64,000 bases of DNA from Nematostella vectensis (GCF_932526225.1 NC_064042.1:15744751-15808750); one strand, 5' to 3'; shown: positions 13,744-23,808, counted from the first letter of the stretch. Numbers and translations: made by a program. The notes: generated from the sequence alone by a model not told the origin.

Positions 13744-16721
13744 ATAATAGAGGGTGCTAATAAAAATATATTTATATTTTTTATTTCTAGCTCTTTAGCG
13801 GAGGTCATGAGACTGATACAAAGCTCGCGCCTGCGGTCAGCAAGACTTTGGAGCCCGCTGGTTTCCAACGCCTCCTTGTATCGTAGATGGGGTAAAACGA
13901 TACGGAGGGCCCTCTTTTGGATGCCCTCAACAATGTCGACAAGGAACCCTGTTATGTTAGCCCATACTGGACCTGCGTACTCCACAACAGTTCTAATGAG
14001 TACACAATAGATGGCAATAAGATCCTGGACCGGTACTCCAGATTTCTTAAGGAGCCGGAGAGCGTAGAGCCTTTTGTTTGCCTTCTTAACTACATAGTCT
14101 ACGTGCTTATTCCACGATAGATCTGAGCTAATGTGGACGCCGAGGATTTTGTAGCTTTCAACCCTTTTAATCACGGAGCCCATGAGTTGCAGGGCATTAA
14201 CTGGTGAGGGCTGGTACTGCAGGAAATTAATGACTAATTCCCGACACTTTTTGGGGTTGAGCCTCATCCCACGCTCCGTAGCAAAATTGCAAATATCATT
14301 AGCAATAAATGGCAGATAACTTGGCGAGCACCTGGGAATCACTTCAAAGATGGTGGTGTCATCAACATACTTAATGCGATATGGCCAAGTGCTCGCCAGC
14401 CTGTTTACAAGTATAGCAAACAATAGTGGAGCAAGCTTAGTGCCTTGTGGTATGCCCCCATTAGGGAACACAGGCGATGAGGTGTGGCCACTGATTTTGA
14501 CGCGCTGTGGTCGGGCTGTGAGAAAGGCAGCAATCCAATTTTGGAGATACTCGTTGACTCCCAGGAGGTCGAGCTCAGACATTAAGACGTTATGGTCGAC
14601 TAAGTCAAAGCCCTTTGAAAAGTCGGCAAAAAATATGCGCACATAATTTTCGCCTCTTTCAAGCGATTCAAGGATGCAATGGAGAAAATACACCAGGGCC
14701 AGCACAGTAGACTTCCCTGATACAGAGAACTGTTTAGGGTCAAGCTTATCCTTGACGCATGCGAATAGCGAATCAAGTGCAAATCCCTCCATAACTTTAG
14801 CTAACTGAGAAGTAAGGGTAATGGGTCTAAGGTCCTCACTCAGAGTCTTTGGAGGGGAGCACTTTGGCACTGGATGGACAATCGACTCCTTCAGTTCTTG
14901 GGGAACAAAGCCTTCCATCAATGAGGAATTGTACAGGTTGCAGACGACATCAGACAGTTCAGGGGCAAATTCCTTCCATATGACACTAGGGACTGGGTCA
15001 GGTCCAGATGACTTTTTCACTTTGATGCGACTTAGGGCTTTAAACGCCTTTCCAGGGGTGATAAGCAGTTCAGGGGGGACTGGCCCCAAGCAGGTAACTT
15101 GCTGGCTGATGGGCGCGAAATTAGACGTAAGACCAAAGAGAAACTCATTGAATCTTTCAGCAAGAATCTGGACCGACGGGGTAGAGTCATCCATCAGCTG
15201 GTGCCACCACTCATTTGAGACAACAGAGCCACTCAGACATTTGACTTCCTGCCACCAGCGGGAAATATTTGACTCTTTAAGCGCAGCAACTTTGTTGGAA
15301 TAGTATCTTTCTCTGCATACTTTACACTCTCTTTGCACTTGATTCCTGAGTTCTTTGTACAGGCGAGAGTCTTTACCGAGGGTGGTAAGAGCCTTCTGTC
15401 TGCGAGCAATCAAGGAACAAAGTGATGTCCCAATCCAGGGTTTGTTTGTGGCACAGACTTGAACTCTCTGCAAGGGAAGATAAGTGTTCACAGCGCCAGT
15501 GATGACAGTATAGAACCGCTCAAATTTCTCCCTAGCCGTCTGAAGACTCAAGATGGTATTCCAGCAAAAATGAGTGATCCAGCGGCCAAAGGCGTCCAGG
15601 TTGCTGCGCCGCAAGTTTCGTCGCCAGACAGAGCTCTTGTGGGCTTTGGGGTTGGTAACCGACAAGTTGGGCTTGATTAGGATTGGGTAGTGATCGCAAC
15701 TACCCATCTTGGAGAGCTGTAAAGGTTGCTGAAAGTACTTTGGTTTGTTGGTCAGACACCAATCGAGTATACCGGTGTCTCTGGTCAAGACATTTATTAT
15801 CTGAGTCAGGCCGGTCTTGTGAGTGACATATTGAGCCTTAATTCCGGTGCTGCTTGGATTGAAATCGCCTGTGACAACTACAAGGCCATCGGGGTGCTTT
15901 GAGAGGAAAGACTCACAGTTCTTGTCGATATGGTCAACAAGTTGACGATTCATCTCTCCATTGGAAGGAGGGTGGTAGATGACTCCGATAAGCAGCGTGG
16001 ATACACTCCTTGGAAGCCTAAAGGGTCTAACACTAATCCATAAAGATTCAATGGAGAGGTCTTCAAATTCTGGTAACCTCCTACAAGGGTACTGAGAGTT
16101 GATATAGGTACAGAATCCACCGCCCCGACTTGTATTCCTGTCATTTCTAAAACACAGGTAACCTGGTAGGTGGATTAATGGATCGGGATGAGACTCATTC
16201 AGCCAGGTTTCCGTTAAGCAGATAATTCCCGCTGGAAATTGCATGATGGCTGCGTATAATTCGTCTAGCTTCGGAAGAAGTGATTGCATGTTTGCTATGA
16301 TAATGTCCGGGATGACTGGGAAGTGTGCTGTTTGCGAGCTGGAAGAATTGGTGGGGCAGCCAGAACTGAGTTGTGGGTGACCTGTGGAGTCGACGGTTGT
16401 CACAACAGGAAGACCGGTGCAAACATGGCGACTTTGTCTTGGCTTTCTTCGTGATCGAAAGGGCTTCCTAATTCCAAGATCACCGAGTTTCTGCCATAAT
16501 TTGGGCTCCAAGCGTTGTTTAGGTTGAGATTTCCTTATAGTCTTGAGTTCTTGGTTGCTATACGACCAGCCAGTAGATGCAACGGGTTCAGATGTCAACG
16601 TAGCAACATGGCTTCCTCGATCGACGGCCTTCAAGTGGAAATAGCACGGAAGGAACGACCAGAAAGCCAGGATAGGCAGGCAGAAGTATACCGGTACAAC
16701 ATTCGATGGATTGTTAATCAT
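13744..16721 (-). CDS. LINE B endonuclease-reverse transcriptase ORF
   Basis: One long open frame on the - strand, continued after the nested LINE at 9084-8960. In order: an N-terminal basic region; an apurinic-type endonuclease (PDIIIANMQSLLPKLDEL, CLTETWLNE, VVTGDFNPSS and SCDHYPI); and a reverse transcriptase with KKSSGPDPVPS, FADFSKGFDLVDH, GGIPQGTKLAPLLFAI and catalytic YVDD in YRIKYVDDTTIF. The C-terminal thumb ends in KRALRIVLPHLRYKEAL. The frame has no stop or shift outside the nested insertion, so the copy is young or selected until recently. The first ATG in the open frame is at 16721. A zinc-knuckle region was not found. Confidence 0.85.
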
Positions 16722-16831
16722 CTTGACAGTCAAACGCCTTCAACTAGCAATGACACATGAAAACAGAGACAAGATTCACCAAGCTACAAAAGCCGTGGCA
16801 GCCATTTTGGGCGCCGCTGTACATGATGAGT

Positions 16832-17018
16832 AGTGGCTGGTAACCCGACACCAATGGTTTCCTGATCAAAGGCAGGATCTGGACATAGCAACAGTGGTAA
16901 CGTCTTTACTAAAGCTGGTGCCACAAAGGCAGACACTGGACAATATGTCTGTACTGCAGTAAACACCGTCACTGGAAACATACAGACAAGGACAGCATCC
17001 ACTATGTCATGGTCAAAT
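16832..17018 (+). pseudogene. Exon 4, 3' part, of Ig receptor copy 1
   Basis: Matches copy 2 from 63854 onward. It holds the second half of an I-set domain: KADTGQYVCTAVNTVTGN carries the Y-x-C motif. The codon for the core Trp (TGG in copy 2, in SVFWSK) is TGA at 16863-16865. The reading frame also reaches the GTAAGT donor (17019) in phase 0 rather than the phase 1 of the neighbouring exons, which suggests an extra one-base indel near the end. The downstream intron starts directly with the 23-bp minisatellite. Confidence 0.85.
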
Positions 17019-18510
17019 GTAAGTGCTCTATGATGTCAAATGTAAGTGCTCTATGATGTCAAATGTAAGTGCTTTATGATGTCAAATGTAAGTGCTCTAT
17101 GATGTCAAATGTAAGTGATCTATGATGTCAAATGTAAGTGCTCTATGATGTCAAATGTAAGTGCTCTATGATGTCAAATGTAAGTGCTCTATGATGTCAA
17201 ATGTAAGTGATCTATGATGTCAAATGTAAGTGCTCTATGATGTCAAATGTAAGTGCTCTATGATGTCAAATGTAAGTGCTCTATGATGTCAAATGTAAGT
17301 GCTCTATGATGTCAAATGTAAGTGCTCTATGATGTCAAATGTAAGTGCTCTATGATGTCAAATGTAAGTGCTCTATGATGTCAAATGTAAGTGCTCTATG
17401 ATGTCAAATGTAAGTGCTCTATGATGTCAAATGTAAGTGCTTTATGATGTCAAATGTAAGTGCTCTATGATGTCAAATGTAAGTGATCTATGATGTCAAA
17501 TGTAAGTGCTCTATGATGTCAAATGTAAGTGCTCTATGATGTCAAATGTAAGTGCTCTATGATGTCAAATGTAAGTGATCTATGATGTCAAATGTAAGTG
17601 CTCTATGATGTCAAATGTAAGTGCTCTATGATGTCAAATGTAAGTGCTCTATGATGTCAAATGTAAGTGCTCTATGATGTCAAATGTAAGTGCTCTATGA
17701 TGTCAAATGTAAGTGCTCTATGATGTCAAATGTAAGTGCTCTATGATGTCAAATGTAAGTGCTCTATGATGTCAAATGTAAGTGCTCTATGATGTCAAAT
17801 GTAAGTGCTTTATGATGTCAAATGTAAGTACTCTATGATGTCAAATGTAAGTGCTCTATGATGTCAGATGTAAGTGCTCTGTGATGTCAAATGTAAGTGC
17901 TTTATGATGTCAAATGTAAGTGCTCTATGATGTCAAATGTAAGTGCTCTATGATGTCAAATGTAAGTGCTCTATGATGTCAAATGTAAGTGCTTTATGAT
18001 GTCAAATGTAAGTGCTCTATGATGTCAAATGTAAGTGCTCTATGATGTCAGATGTAAGTGCTCTATTATGTCAAATGTAAGTGCTCTATGATGTCAAATG
18101 TAAGTGCTCTATGATGTCAAATGTAAGTGCTCTATGATGTCAAATGTAGGTACCCTATGATGTCAAATGTAAGTGCTCTATGATGGCAAATGTAAGTGCT
18201 CTATGATGTCAAATATAAGTGCTTCATGATGTCAAATGTAAGTGCTCTATGATGTCAAATGTAAGTGCTCTGTGATGTCAAATGTAAGTGCTCTATGATG
18301 TCAAATGTAAGTGCTCTATGATGTCAAATGTAAGTGCTCTAAGATGTCAAATGTAAGTGCTCTATGATGTCAAATGTAAGTGCTCTATGATGTCAAATGT
18401 AAGTGGCCTGTGATGTCAAATGTTAGTGGTCTATGATGTCAAATGTAAGTGATCTATGATGTCAAATGTAAGTGATCTATGATGTCAAATGTAAGTGCTC
18501 TATGTTGTAG
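17019..18510. repeat. 23-bp minisatellite seeded by the exon-4 splice donor
   Basis: About 65 head-to-tail copies of GTAAGTGCTCTATGATG followed by TCAAAT, with few variants (mainly CTC/GATC/TTTATG changes and more divergence near the right end). The first unit is the exon 4 donor itself: the exon ends GTCAAAT and the intron begins GTAAGTGCTC. Each unit therefore carries a full consensus 5' splice site in the + orientation. Confidence 0.95.
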
Positions 18511-18801
18511 AATGTAATTGATCTAAATGCAAAACGTAAATACTCTGTATGGCAATGATGATTTGGTAAGATCTGTTTACACGTACAATTTGACGTACAT
18601 TTCGTTATCCACTCATTTTCATCCCCTACCGTTCCAGGCAAAATAATGATTTTAACAAATACACAACACTTCTTGCTGACTTCAACATGTTTAGATTCTC
18701 AAAATTAACTTCGATGCTTGCTTTAAATCATGCTATTATTTTCAAGTTATGTATACATAACATAAGCATATGGTTTGAGAAAAATACAAACTACATAGGT
18801 T

Positions 18802-18842
18802 TCCCTACAGGTCTGTTTCGTGGTTGCCCACTCATCAGGGGA
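18802..18842 (-). ncRNA. Hammerhead ribozyme on the opposite strand
   Basis: The left arm of the palindrome is the exact complement of the right one, so the same CTGATGA, GTGG-GCAA-CCAC, GAAA and GTA elements occur on the - strand, in inverted arrangement to the + strand copy. In a transcript reading through both arms the two sequences would pair with one another and compete with ribozyme folding. Confidence 0.8.
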
Positions 18843-18861
18843 TTGCCCACTCATCAGGGAA

Positions 18862-18902
18862 TCCCCTGATGAGTGGGCAACCACGAAACAGACCTGTAGG
18901 GA
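18862..18902 (+). ncRNA. Hammerhead ribozyme, type I, short stem III
   Basis: All core elements are present: CTGATGA (18866-18872), stem II GTGG/CCAC with loop GCAA (18873-18884), GAAA (18885-18888), stem III CAG/CTG with a two-base loop (18889-18896), then the cleavage triplet GTA with cleavage expected after A18898. Stem I is formed by TCCC (18862-18865) with GGGA (18899-18902). The very short stem III is the form reported for Penelope-like elements. Confidence 0.85.
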
Positions 18903-19219
18903 AACCTATGTAGTTTGTATTTTTCTCAAACCAACACTATACACCGCTCTACTTTCGAGTATTGAGCACTTTCTATGAAAGCCTTCAACCATCATTTTAA
19001 CATAAGCATATGTATCCCTTTTGATTCACTCAGTAATGCTGCTTTCTCTTTGGTGATTTATGGCCAATAGAAGTTAGTTTTCCTTGTAATACAGAGAGGG
19101 AGAGACTCGTAATGTCTTTATCATTATCTCCCTATATAGATTCAGCATCATTTTTAAGATAAGCTTCATAATCTTCACTTTGAAGATAAGCTTCTGTTTT
19201 TTTTTTTTCTTTTTTTCAG

Positions 19220-19468
19220 ACAAGCCATCCATTATTTCCAGCTACCCCGGTCAAACCGTTAACGAGACCATAGACTTTCTTAAACTGACATGTATATCTG
19301 ACGGCTACCCCGCCCCAACCTCCACGTGGTCTAGAGATGGTCTAGTGGTGTCACGGACCAGTGTGTATTACAGCAACAGCGTGACCAGGTCAGAGGCGGG
19401 GACGTACACGTGCACGGCTACTAATGAGATGGGGAGTGACACAACCACGGTACAAGTCACTGTCAACT
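19220..19468 (+). CDS. Exon 5: I-set Ig domain (copy 1)
   Basis: A phase-1 exon of 83 codons after a long T-rich tract ending TTTTTTCAG and before GTAAGT. It starts DKPSIISSYPGQTVNET, has the first Cys in LKLTCISDGYPAP, the core Trp in TSTWSRDG and the second Cys in AGTYTCTATNEMGSD. It is fully open and shows no damage. Confidence 0.9.
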
Positions 19469-20155
19469 GTAAGTGGATAACCTACCAACAGGGTGTGGCA
19501 ACAATAGTGCGCATGCGCATTCTTTTGTGACATTCTTTCCATTCTTTCTTGAAATTTTGTTTTCCAAGGCACACCTACAAAATGCCCCAACGCCAGTATT
19601 AAGATAAGACAAAGGGTCAGGTTTCACTACACCAAAGTTTAGTCCGTCCATCGGCCCTCTTGCCCCCAGCCGAGAACGAGCCGAGAACGAGGCTGGTATT
19701 ACACAGGGTTCCCAGTGCCTATACAGGTGTTCTAGCAAACTATACAACAGGGTGTACCCAAACAGGGTATACCACAAACAGGGTTTACCTACCAACAGGG
19801 TGTACCAGGGCTGACATTTTTTGTTTTGTAGAGTTAATTCCTAAAGTAATGTATAAAGAGCGTTTAAGAAAACACTCTCGCTAAGTCAGGCGATATGTAA
19901 CAGCTTATTCAATCAAATATCAGTTTAACAAACAAGTTTGCTAATGGCATTGATGACTTTTTTTCTTTTGTTTGGGTCATATTTTTTTAAATAAAGCAAT
20001 AATACATTTATGAGTATTTATGTTGATTTAAATAACTTTTCCTCTTTTTTTTTTTACTTTTATATGAATTTTCTTGTGTTAACAAGTGACTATAGAATGC
20101 TTTGTCTATCTTGATTCTTAAAACTGGCCAAAACTATGTATAACTTTATATAGCT

Positions 20156-20280
20156 AATTCCTCAACCCAACATAAACCACTGACACTGTTTTGTGTTTGG
20201 CATAAGAGAAGTTTATTATAAAATCACTACAAACTGATAAATGAAAAACTAAAATAATAATAATAAACCTCTATGCCACC
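20156..20280 (-). repeat. Split repeat B2 of the retrotransposon
   Basis: Starts AATTCCTCAACCCAACATAA on the + strand and ends in an AATAATAATAATAAACCTCT tract. It is repeated as B1 at 20467-20591 with about one difference. Confidence 0.9.
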
Positions 20281-20315
20281 CTTCACACAAACCCCAGGGT
20301 GGGAGGGCGGGAAAA

Positions 20316-20466
20316 ATATGAGCTTGATATATAAACGTTGAAAAGAACAAAGAATTATAGAGTGAAGCTGTGAACGTGTGCTAGCAATCAAGACTAGAGA
20401 TAACTGAAATACAATATGCTGGCTTGAGCAATTAATCCCTTTAAGCTAGGTGCCCAAAGGGGGGTA
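20316..20466 (-). repeat. Split repeat A2 of the retrotransposon
   Basis: Identical by eye to A1 at 23656-23808 (TATGAGCTTGATATATAAAC through to CCAAAGGGGGGTAA). It sits between B2 and B1 and so forms the circle-junction-like arrangement. Confidence 0.9.
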
Positions 20467-20591
20467 AATTCCTCAACCCAACATAAACCACTGACACTGT
20501 TTTGTGTTTGGCATAAGAGAAGTTTATTATAAAATCACTACAAACTGATAAATGAAAAACTAAAATAATAATAATAAACCTCTCTGCCACC
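20467..20591 (-). repeat. Split repeat B1 of the retrotransposon
   Basis: Second copy of the B repeat, directly downstream (on the - strand) of the recombinase gene, whose stop is near 20628. Confidence 0.9.
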
Positions 20592-20627
20592 AAACCACCG
20601 GCCAAACAACAAAACAGTGCAGAAGGC

Positions 20628-21490
20628 CTAACTACTGGCCTGAATGGAAGCACGTAGCTGGGAAGCAAGCGCCAATTTTGATTGATTACTAAATTCTAAA
20701 TACAATTTGTAAGAGTCACTAGCCCAATCACCATACAACTGTATCACTTCCCCTGGTACTCCGTGGTTAAACGCCCAAGAGGCACAGCCGCGTCGAAATG
20801 AGTGACCCCGATATGAGTCAGCATGAGCAACCCCCACTGAGCAAAGCGCCAGACGAAATTCGGTAACAAAACGGGACTTCGTCAAAGCAAACGGGCCTGA
20901 ATGACCAAGCAATAAAAACAGCGGTTTGCGTGCAGAAGCGGGTACCAGGCGAATCATGTTGTTATAGGCAGCGACCGGACATAATAACGAGCCTGGAATA
21001 CGTAACAGAGGAATGTGTAATCGACGCTGACCGAACTGAATAGTTTTTGTAAGCTTAAACGTGACGATAAGCCCGTGTTCGTTACACAAAACATCACCCC
21101 GTGTGAAATCGCGGGTAGGATTAAATGCCTTAATAGAACGCGGTACGATATTAGCTATACGCGCCATAAGAAAAAATGCAAAGAGAAATGCGCAATACAA
21201 TGTAGAAGAGTTAGCATCATGTTGAAAATCTACTGTTCGCGCAACTAGCAATAAAAGGCTAGGAGTTACCGGTGGAGCCCTCTGAGGTACATGTGGTATC
21301 CTACGGGAAACTCCCCGCAGGGCTAGGGATAAACTAAAATCCTTAGTAAATGCCTAGTCATAACCGGCAAAAAGATGTAATAACTTGACCCCACTTAAAT
21401 AATTACGAATCGAAGGTGGTGCAATCGAACGACTTAAAAACTGTACATAAAGACAGACCGTATCTATGTCTGCTGGTAATGGAGTCAAGT
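20628..21490 (-). pseudogene. Tyrosine recombinase of the retrotransposon (one stop)
   Basis: The catalytic domain is open from 21251 to 20628. It shows the first Arg region (LMARIANIVPR), the H-x-x-R box in RGHSFRRGCASWAF, and the Tyr nucleophile in DSYKLYLEF. An N-terminal core-binding segment lies upstream in the same frame (SIRNYLSGVKLLHLFAGYD) but is separated by a single TAG at 21354-21356. The enzyme would integrate the circular cDNA. Whether the stop is real, a sequencing error, or bypassed by an internal start cannot be told. Confidence 0.85.
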
Positions 21491-23050
21491 CAAAATATAA
21501 GCAAAATAGAAAAAAGGCCTTAAATTGAGTCTAACCAACCAGGCAAGCGTCTGTAGAAAAACTTCCCCCGGAGAACTCCAAGAGGTAGTTTTAATCATAG
21601 ATACTCCGTTGTATTCCCGCAGGAAATGACACCACCAAATAATATCCTTGCGAAATTCCGCGGTTAAATTAACGTGAAGATGATTGTATTGAACTGTTCG
21701 TAGCAGACTTAATAAGCGCGAGATAAACACCCGACTCTGACGAACACACTTTGAAACAAACACAAGTTTGCCAACTAGGGATTGTAACTCCCGTTTGCGA
21801 GCAGTTTTGCGGTTCCTCCAATCATATAAGAGAAGCTCTAACTCCGTTAGCCGCTCAGGACTAACTGACAACGTAAATGAATTCGTGTCTACCATCACTC
21901 CCAAACACAGCATGAGCAATGAAGGCGGACAAGCTTTGGAAACAGATTCGATCAGTCCCAGAGAGGAGAGAAGAGACCCCAACTGCTCAAAATCGGAAGT
22001 CGCAGAGCTAGCCTCAGAAACCCCAATGAAATCATCCAAATAATTAAATAAAACTTTTCCTTGCTGTCGATGAATCCAAGCTACCGCTGAGGTGGCGCGC
22101 TGACATGCCTGAGCAGCAGAGCGTAACCCCATAGTTAAAACAGTGTCAAAATAATAATGTCCATTCCAAATATACCCAAGTAAACGGTAATCGCCGGGAT
22201 CCACAGGAAACTGCCTATACGCCTGCCGCAGATCCCTCTTATAGAGAAAACAACCCGGGCCAAACTGCACGATCGCTTCCACAATGTCATCTATAGTGGG
22301 ATAACAAGTCACGAACGGATCTCCCAGAAAACTATCACACAGAATACCATCATTTACTGAACCGCCCTTAGGCCAGCTCAAGTCCACAATTACCCTACGT
22401 TCTTCAGAATCTCGCTTGGGAACCGTGTTCAACGGTGAAGTAACAAATCCACCCCCGAAGGGAGGATCCGTAAACGGCCCAGCGACACGACCAAGCGAGA
22501 CTTCACGTTGTAAATGCTCTGAAACTTGAGCCGCAAAATTGAGCGCACCCCGGTGAGTGCGAGCATCAAAAATAGGAACAGTATCGCCAGTGAAACCCAC
22601 CGGCCAACCAAACTCCAGGAAATCACAAATCATTTGGTCGTCATAATCATACAACAAAGTCCTCCAAGTATTGATCTTTAGGGAACTTGGAACGGGCAGG
22701 CGAGAAACCACAAAGTTCGGGCGACCAGAACGAAAAACTAACTCATGTGCGTACAAATAAAAATCATTCGCCTGCTGAGAGTCACGAGGAAAGGCCGTGG
22801 AAAAACCACGACAGTCTAGAAAACCAGCCTCCACCGGCTGAGGAAAACACACATCATGAATATAATCAGCGCCCGTGGAAAAGCCACGACAGTCAGGAAC
22901 TGCAGCCTTTAGCGGCTGGGAGCAAGCATCAGCATTCAAAGCACAAAACGACATATCCGGAAATGAAGCAACAGTAACGGAAGGAACGCCCCCAATGTCT
23001 TGACCAAGGGCGAAGTTTATCAGTTTTTTGATTCCCCTGAAAGCGGACAA
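21485..23050 (-). CDS. Reverse transcriptase/RNase H of the retrotransposon
   Basis: 521 codons. The N-terminal third is a linker rich in CRGFST repeats. The RT follows, with VPKRDSEERRVIVDLSWP, the motif A stretch LYKRDLRQAYRQFPVD, motif B (TVLTMGLRSAAQACQRAT) and catalytic YLDD in VLFNYLDDFIGVSE, then the thumb and RNase H-like region with KRELQSLVGKLVFVSKCVRQ. The open frame has no ATG at its start: a TGA precedes 23050 and the frame overlaps the upstream ORF by 31 bp, so expression by frameshifting or reinitiation is likely. The frame is intact. Confidence 0.9.
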   Translation of the reverse strand: MSAFRGIKKLINFALGQDIGGVPSVTVASFPDMSFCALNADACSQPLKAAVPDCRGFSTGADYIHDVCFPQPVEAGFLDCRGFSTAFPRDSQQANDFYLYAHELVFRSGRPNFVVSRLPVPSSLKINTWRTLLYDYDDQMICDFLEFGWPVGFTGDTVPIFDARTHRGALNFAAQVSEHLQREVSLGRVAGPFTDPPFGGGFVTSPLNTVPKRDSEERRVIVDLSWPKGGSVNDGILCDSFLGDPFVTCYPTIDDIVEAIVQFGPGCFLYKRDLRQAYRQFPVDPGDYRLLGYIWNGHYYFDTVLTMGLRSAAQACQRATSAVAWIHRQQGKVLFNYLDDFIGVSEASSATSDFEQLGSLLSSLGLIESVSKACPPSLLMLCLGVMVDTNSFTLSVSPERLTELELLLYDWRNRKTARKRELQSLVGKLVFVSKCVRQSRVFISRLLSLLRTVQYNHLHVNLTAEFRKDIIWWCHFLREYNGVSMIKTTSWSSPGEVFLQTLAWLVRLNLRPFFYFAYILT

Positions 23051-23589
23051 TCAGATGAATCTTTCATCAGAGACCACGGAAATGCTGTTGACAACAGAAG
23101 GAAGTCCCAAAGCTCAATAACAAACCCTTCGACGGCTTGGCCGGTCGCTCGAATGCTTTGAACGCCACGTGGCATCTTATCCCATTCTGCAGTCTTGTCG
23201 TAGCAGAGATCTGCTGTGTTGAAGTCAAGAAACGCAAGTGAAACCGCAAGGAGGCCTAAGGCCGTACCAGCAAGAGTTTGAATAAGAAATACTGTCTTGA
23301 AAGATTCCCACGCAGTTGATCTGAACGAAGGAAGTCTTTTCCGCCATGATCTGGGATCTTGTTCTTCGGCTTCAGGGGGATCAAACTCACGGAACACATC
23401 GTCGGTCTCATCGAAGTTGGTGAATTCTTCGAGCTCATGTCGTTTTGTAGTTTGAATCAGGTTTCGAAGCTCTTCCGCGGTGCCTTCCTCTTCGTCGCCG
23501 CGCTCTTTTGATGCATAGTTCTCGATCAATACCACTCCTGTGCAATTTTCAAACAAAAATGCAAATAAAGCAACTATCTCAGCTATCAT
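23020..23589 (-). CDS. Membrane-protein-like ORF in the gag position
   Basis: First ORF of the element. A start at 23589 (MIAEIVALFAFLF) seems better than 23691, which lies inside repeat A1. It has an acidic middle (LEEFTNFDETDD, FREFDPPEAEEQD), one strong hydrophobic segment (TLAGTALGLLAVSLAFLDF), and a C-terminal half with LCYDKTAEWDKMPRGVQ and VIELWDFLLLSTAFPWSLM. This is not gag-like: no zinc knuckle and no capsid helices are seen, and it resembles part of a host membrane protein. It may be a captured cellular fragment or an element-specific protein. Function unknown. Confidence 0.6.
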   Translation of the reverse strand: MIAEIVALFAFLFENCTGVVLIENYASKERGDEEEGTAEELRNLIQTTKRHELEEFTNFDETDDVFREFDPPEAEEQDPRSWRKRLPSFRSTAWESFKTVFLIQTLAGTALGLLAVSLAFLDFNTADLCYDKTAEWDKMPRGVQSIRATGQAVEGFVIELWDFLLLSTAFPWSLMKDSSDCPLSGESKN

Positions 23590-23655
23590 TGTCGAACTGA
23601 TGGATTTCCGAGGAAAATTATAGCCACAAAGAGCACTTTTGCAATCAATAAAGTC

Positions 23656-23808
23656 AATATGAGCTTGATATATAAACGTTGAAAAGAACAAAGAATTATA
23701 GAGTGAAGCTGTGAACGTGTGCTAGCAATCAAGACTAGAGATAACTGAAATACAATATGCTGGCTTGAGCAATTAATCCCTTTAAGCTAGGTGCCCAAAG
23801 GGGGGTAA
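23656..23808 (-). repeat. Split repeat A1 of the retrotransposon
   Basis: The 5' terminal repeat of the element. It probably holds the promoter, since it is the only sequence upstream of the first ORF. The right border with host intron is at the TAATG following GGGGGG. Confidence 0.85.

Larger units (their letters stand above)
8881..16820 (-). mobile_element. CR1/L2-like LINE B, inserted in Ig exon 4
   Basis: The - strand element runs from about 16,820 (5') to 8,881 (3') and is split by LINE A between about 9,085 and 13,743. The 5' end (reverse complement of 16,780-16,820) has an AAAATGGCTGCC start like that of LINE A. The coding frame ends at 8962 with the C-terminal residues YKHISATKRFGDFVTYRFL, a typical end for this LINE group. 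There is then a short 3' UTR of about 80 bp before the AGAT tail. Element size without LINE A and tail is about 3.3 kb. It is absent from copy 2 of the receptor, so it inserted after the two copies separated. Confidence 0.85.
18773..18997. mobile_element. Palindromic Penelope-type insertion with 15-bp target duplication
   Basis: A 225-bp insertion is flanked by perfect 15-bp copies of TAACATAAGCATATG (18758-18772 and 18998-19012). It contains 71-bp inverted arms (18772-18842 and 18862-18932) around a 19-bp centre that partly repeats the arm, then about 65 bp of unique tail. Each arm holds a hammerhead ribozyme. Penelope-like elements are known to carry such ribozymes in their terminal repeats, and their insertions often end in inverted partial repeats. 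The assignment to that group is therefore likely, although no coding sequence is present. Confidence 0.8.
20156..23808 (-). mobile_element. Tyrosine-recombinase retrotransposon with split direct repeats
   Basis: A near-complete DIRS-order element in intron 5 of copy 1. Reading the - strand, the termini are A1 (23808-23656), three ORFs, then B1 (20591-20467), A2 (20466-20316) and B2 (20280-20156). A1 and A2, and B1 and B2, are essentially identical copies of about 150 and 125 bp. The A1-ORFs-B1-A2-B2 order defines the split direct repeats of PAT/Ngaro-type elements and not the inverted repeats of DIRS1. The outer borders share a TAA/AAT core with the internal A2-B1 junction, as expected for integration of a circle by a recombinase without target duplication. 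The near identity of the repeats suggests a recent insertion. Confidence 0.9.

Noticed and set aside
15459-15680. + strand ORFs inside LINE B
   Set aside because: Antisense shadows of the LINE B RT and endonuclease frame.
17019-18510. CRISPR-like array of short repeats
   Set aside because: Units are head to tail with no spacers, in an animal intron, with the unit derived from a splice donor. It is a minisatellite.
22687-22977. + strand ORF with ENQPP and PWKSHDSQE repeats
   Set aside because: Antisense of the N-terminal repeat region of the retrotransposon RT gene, which is clearly coding on the - strand.
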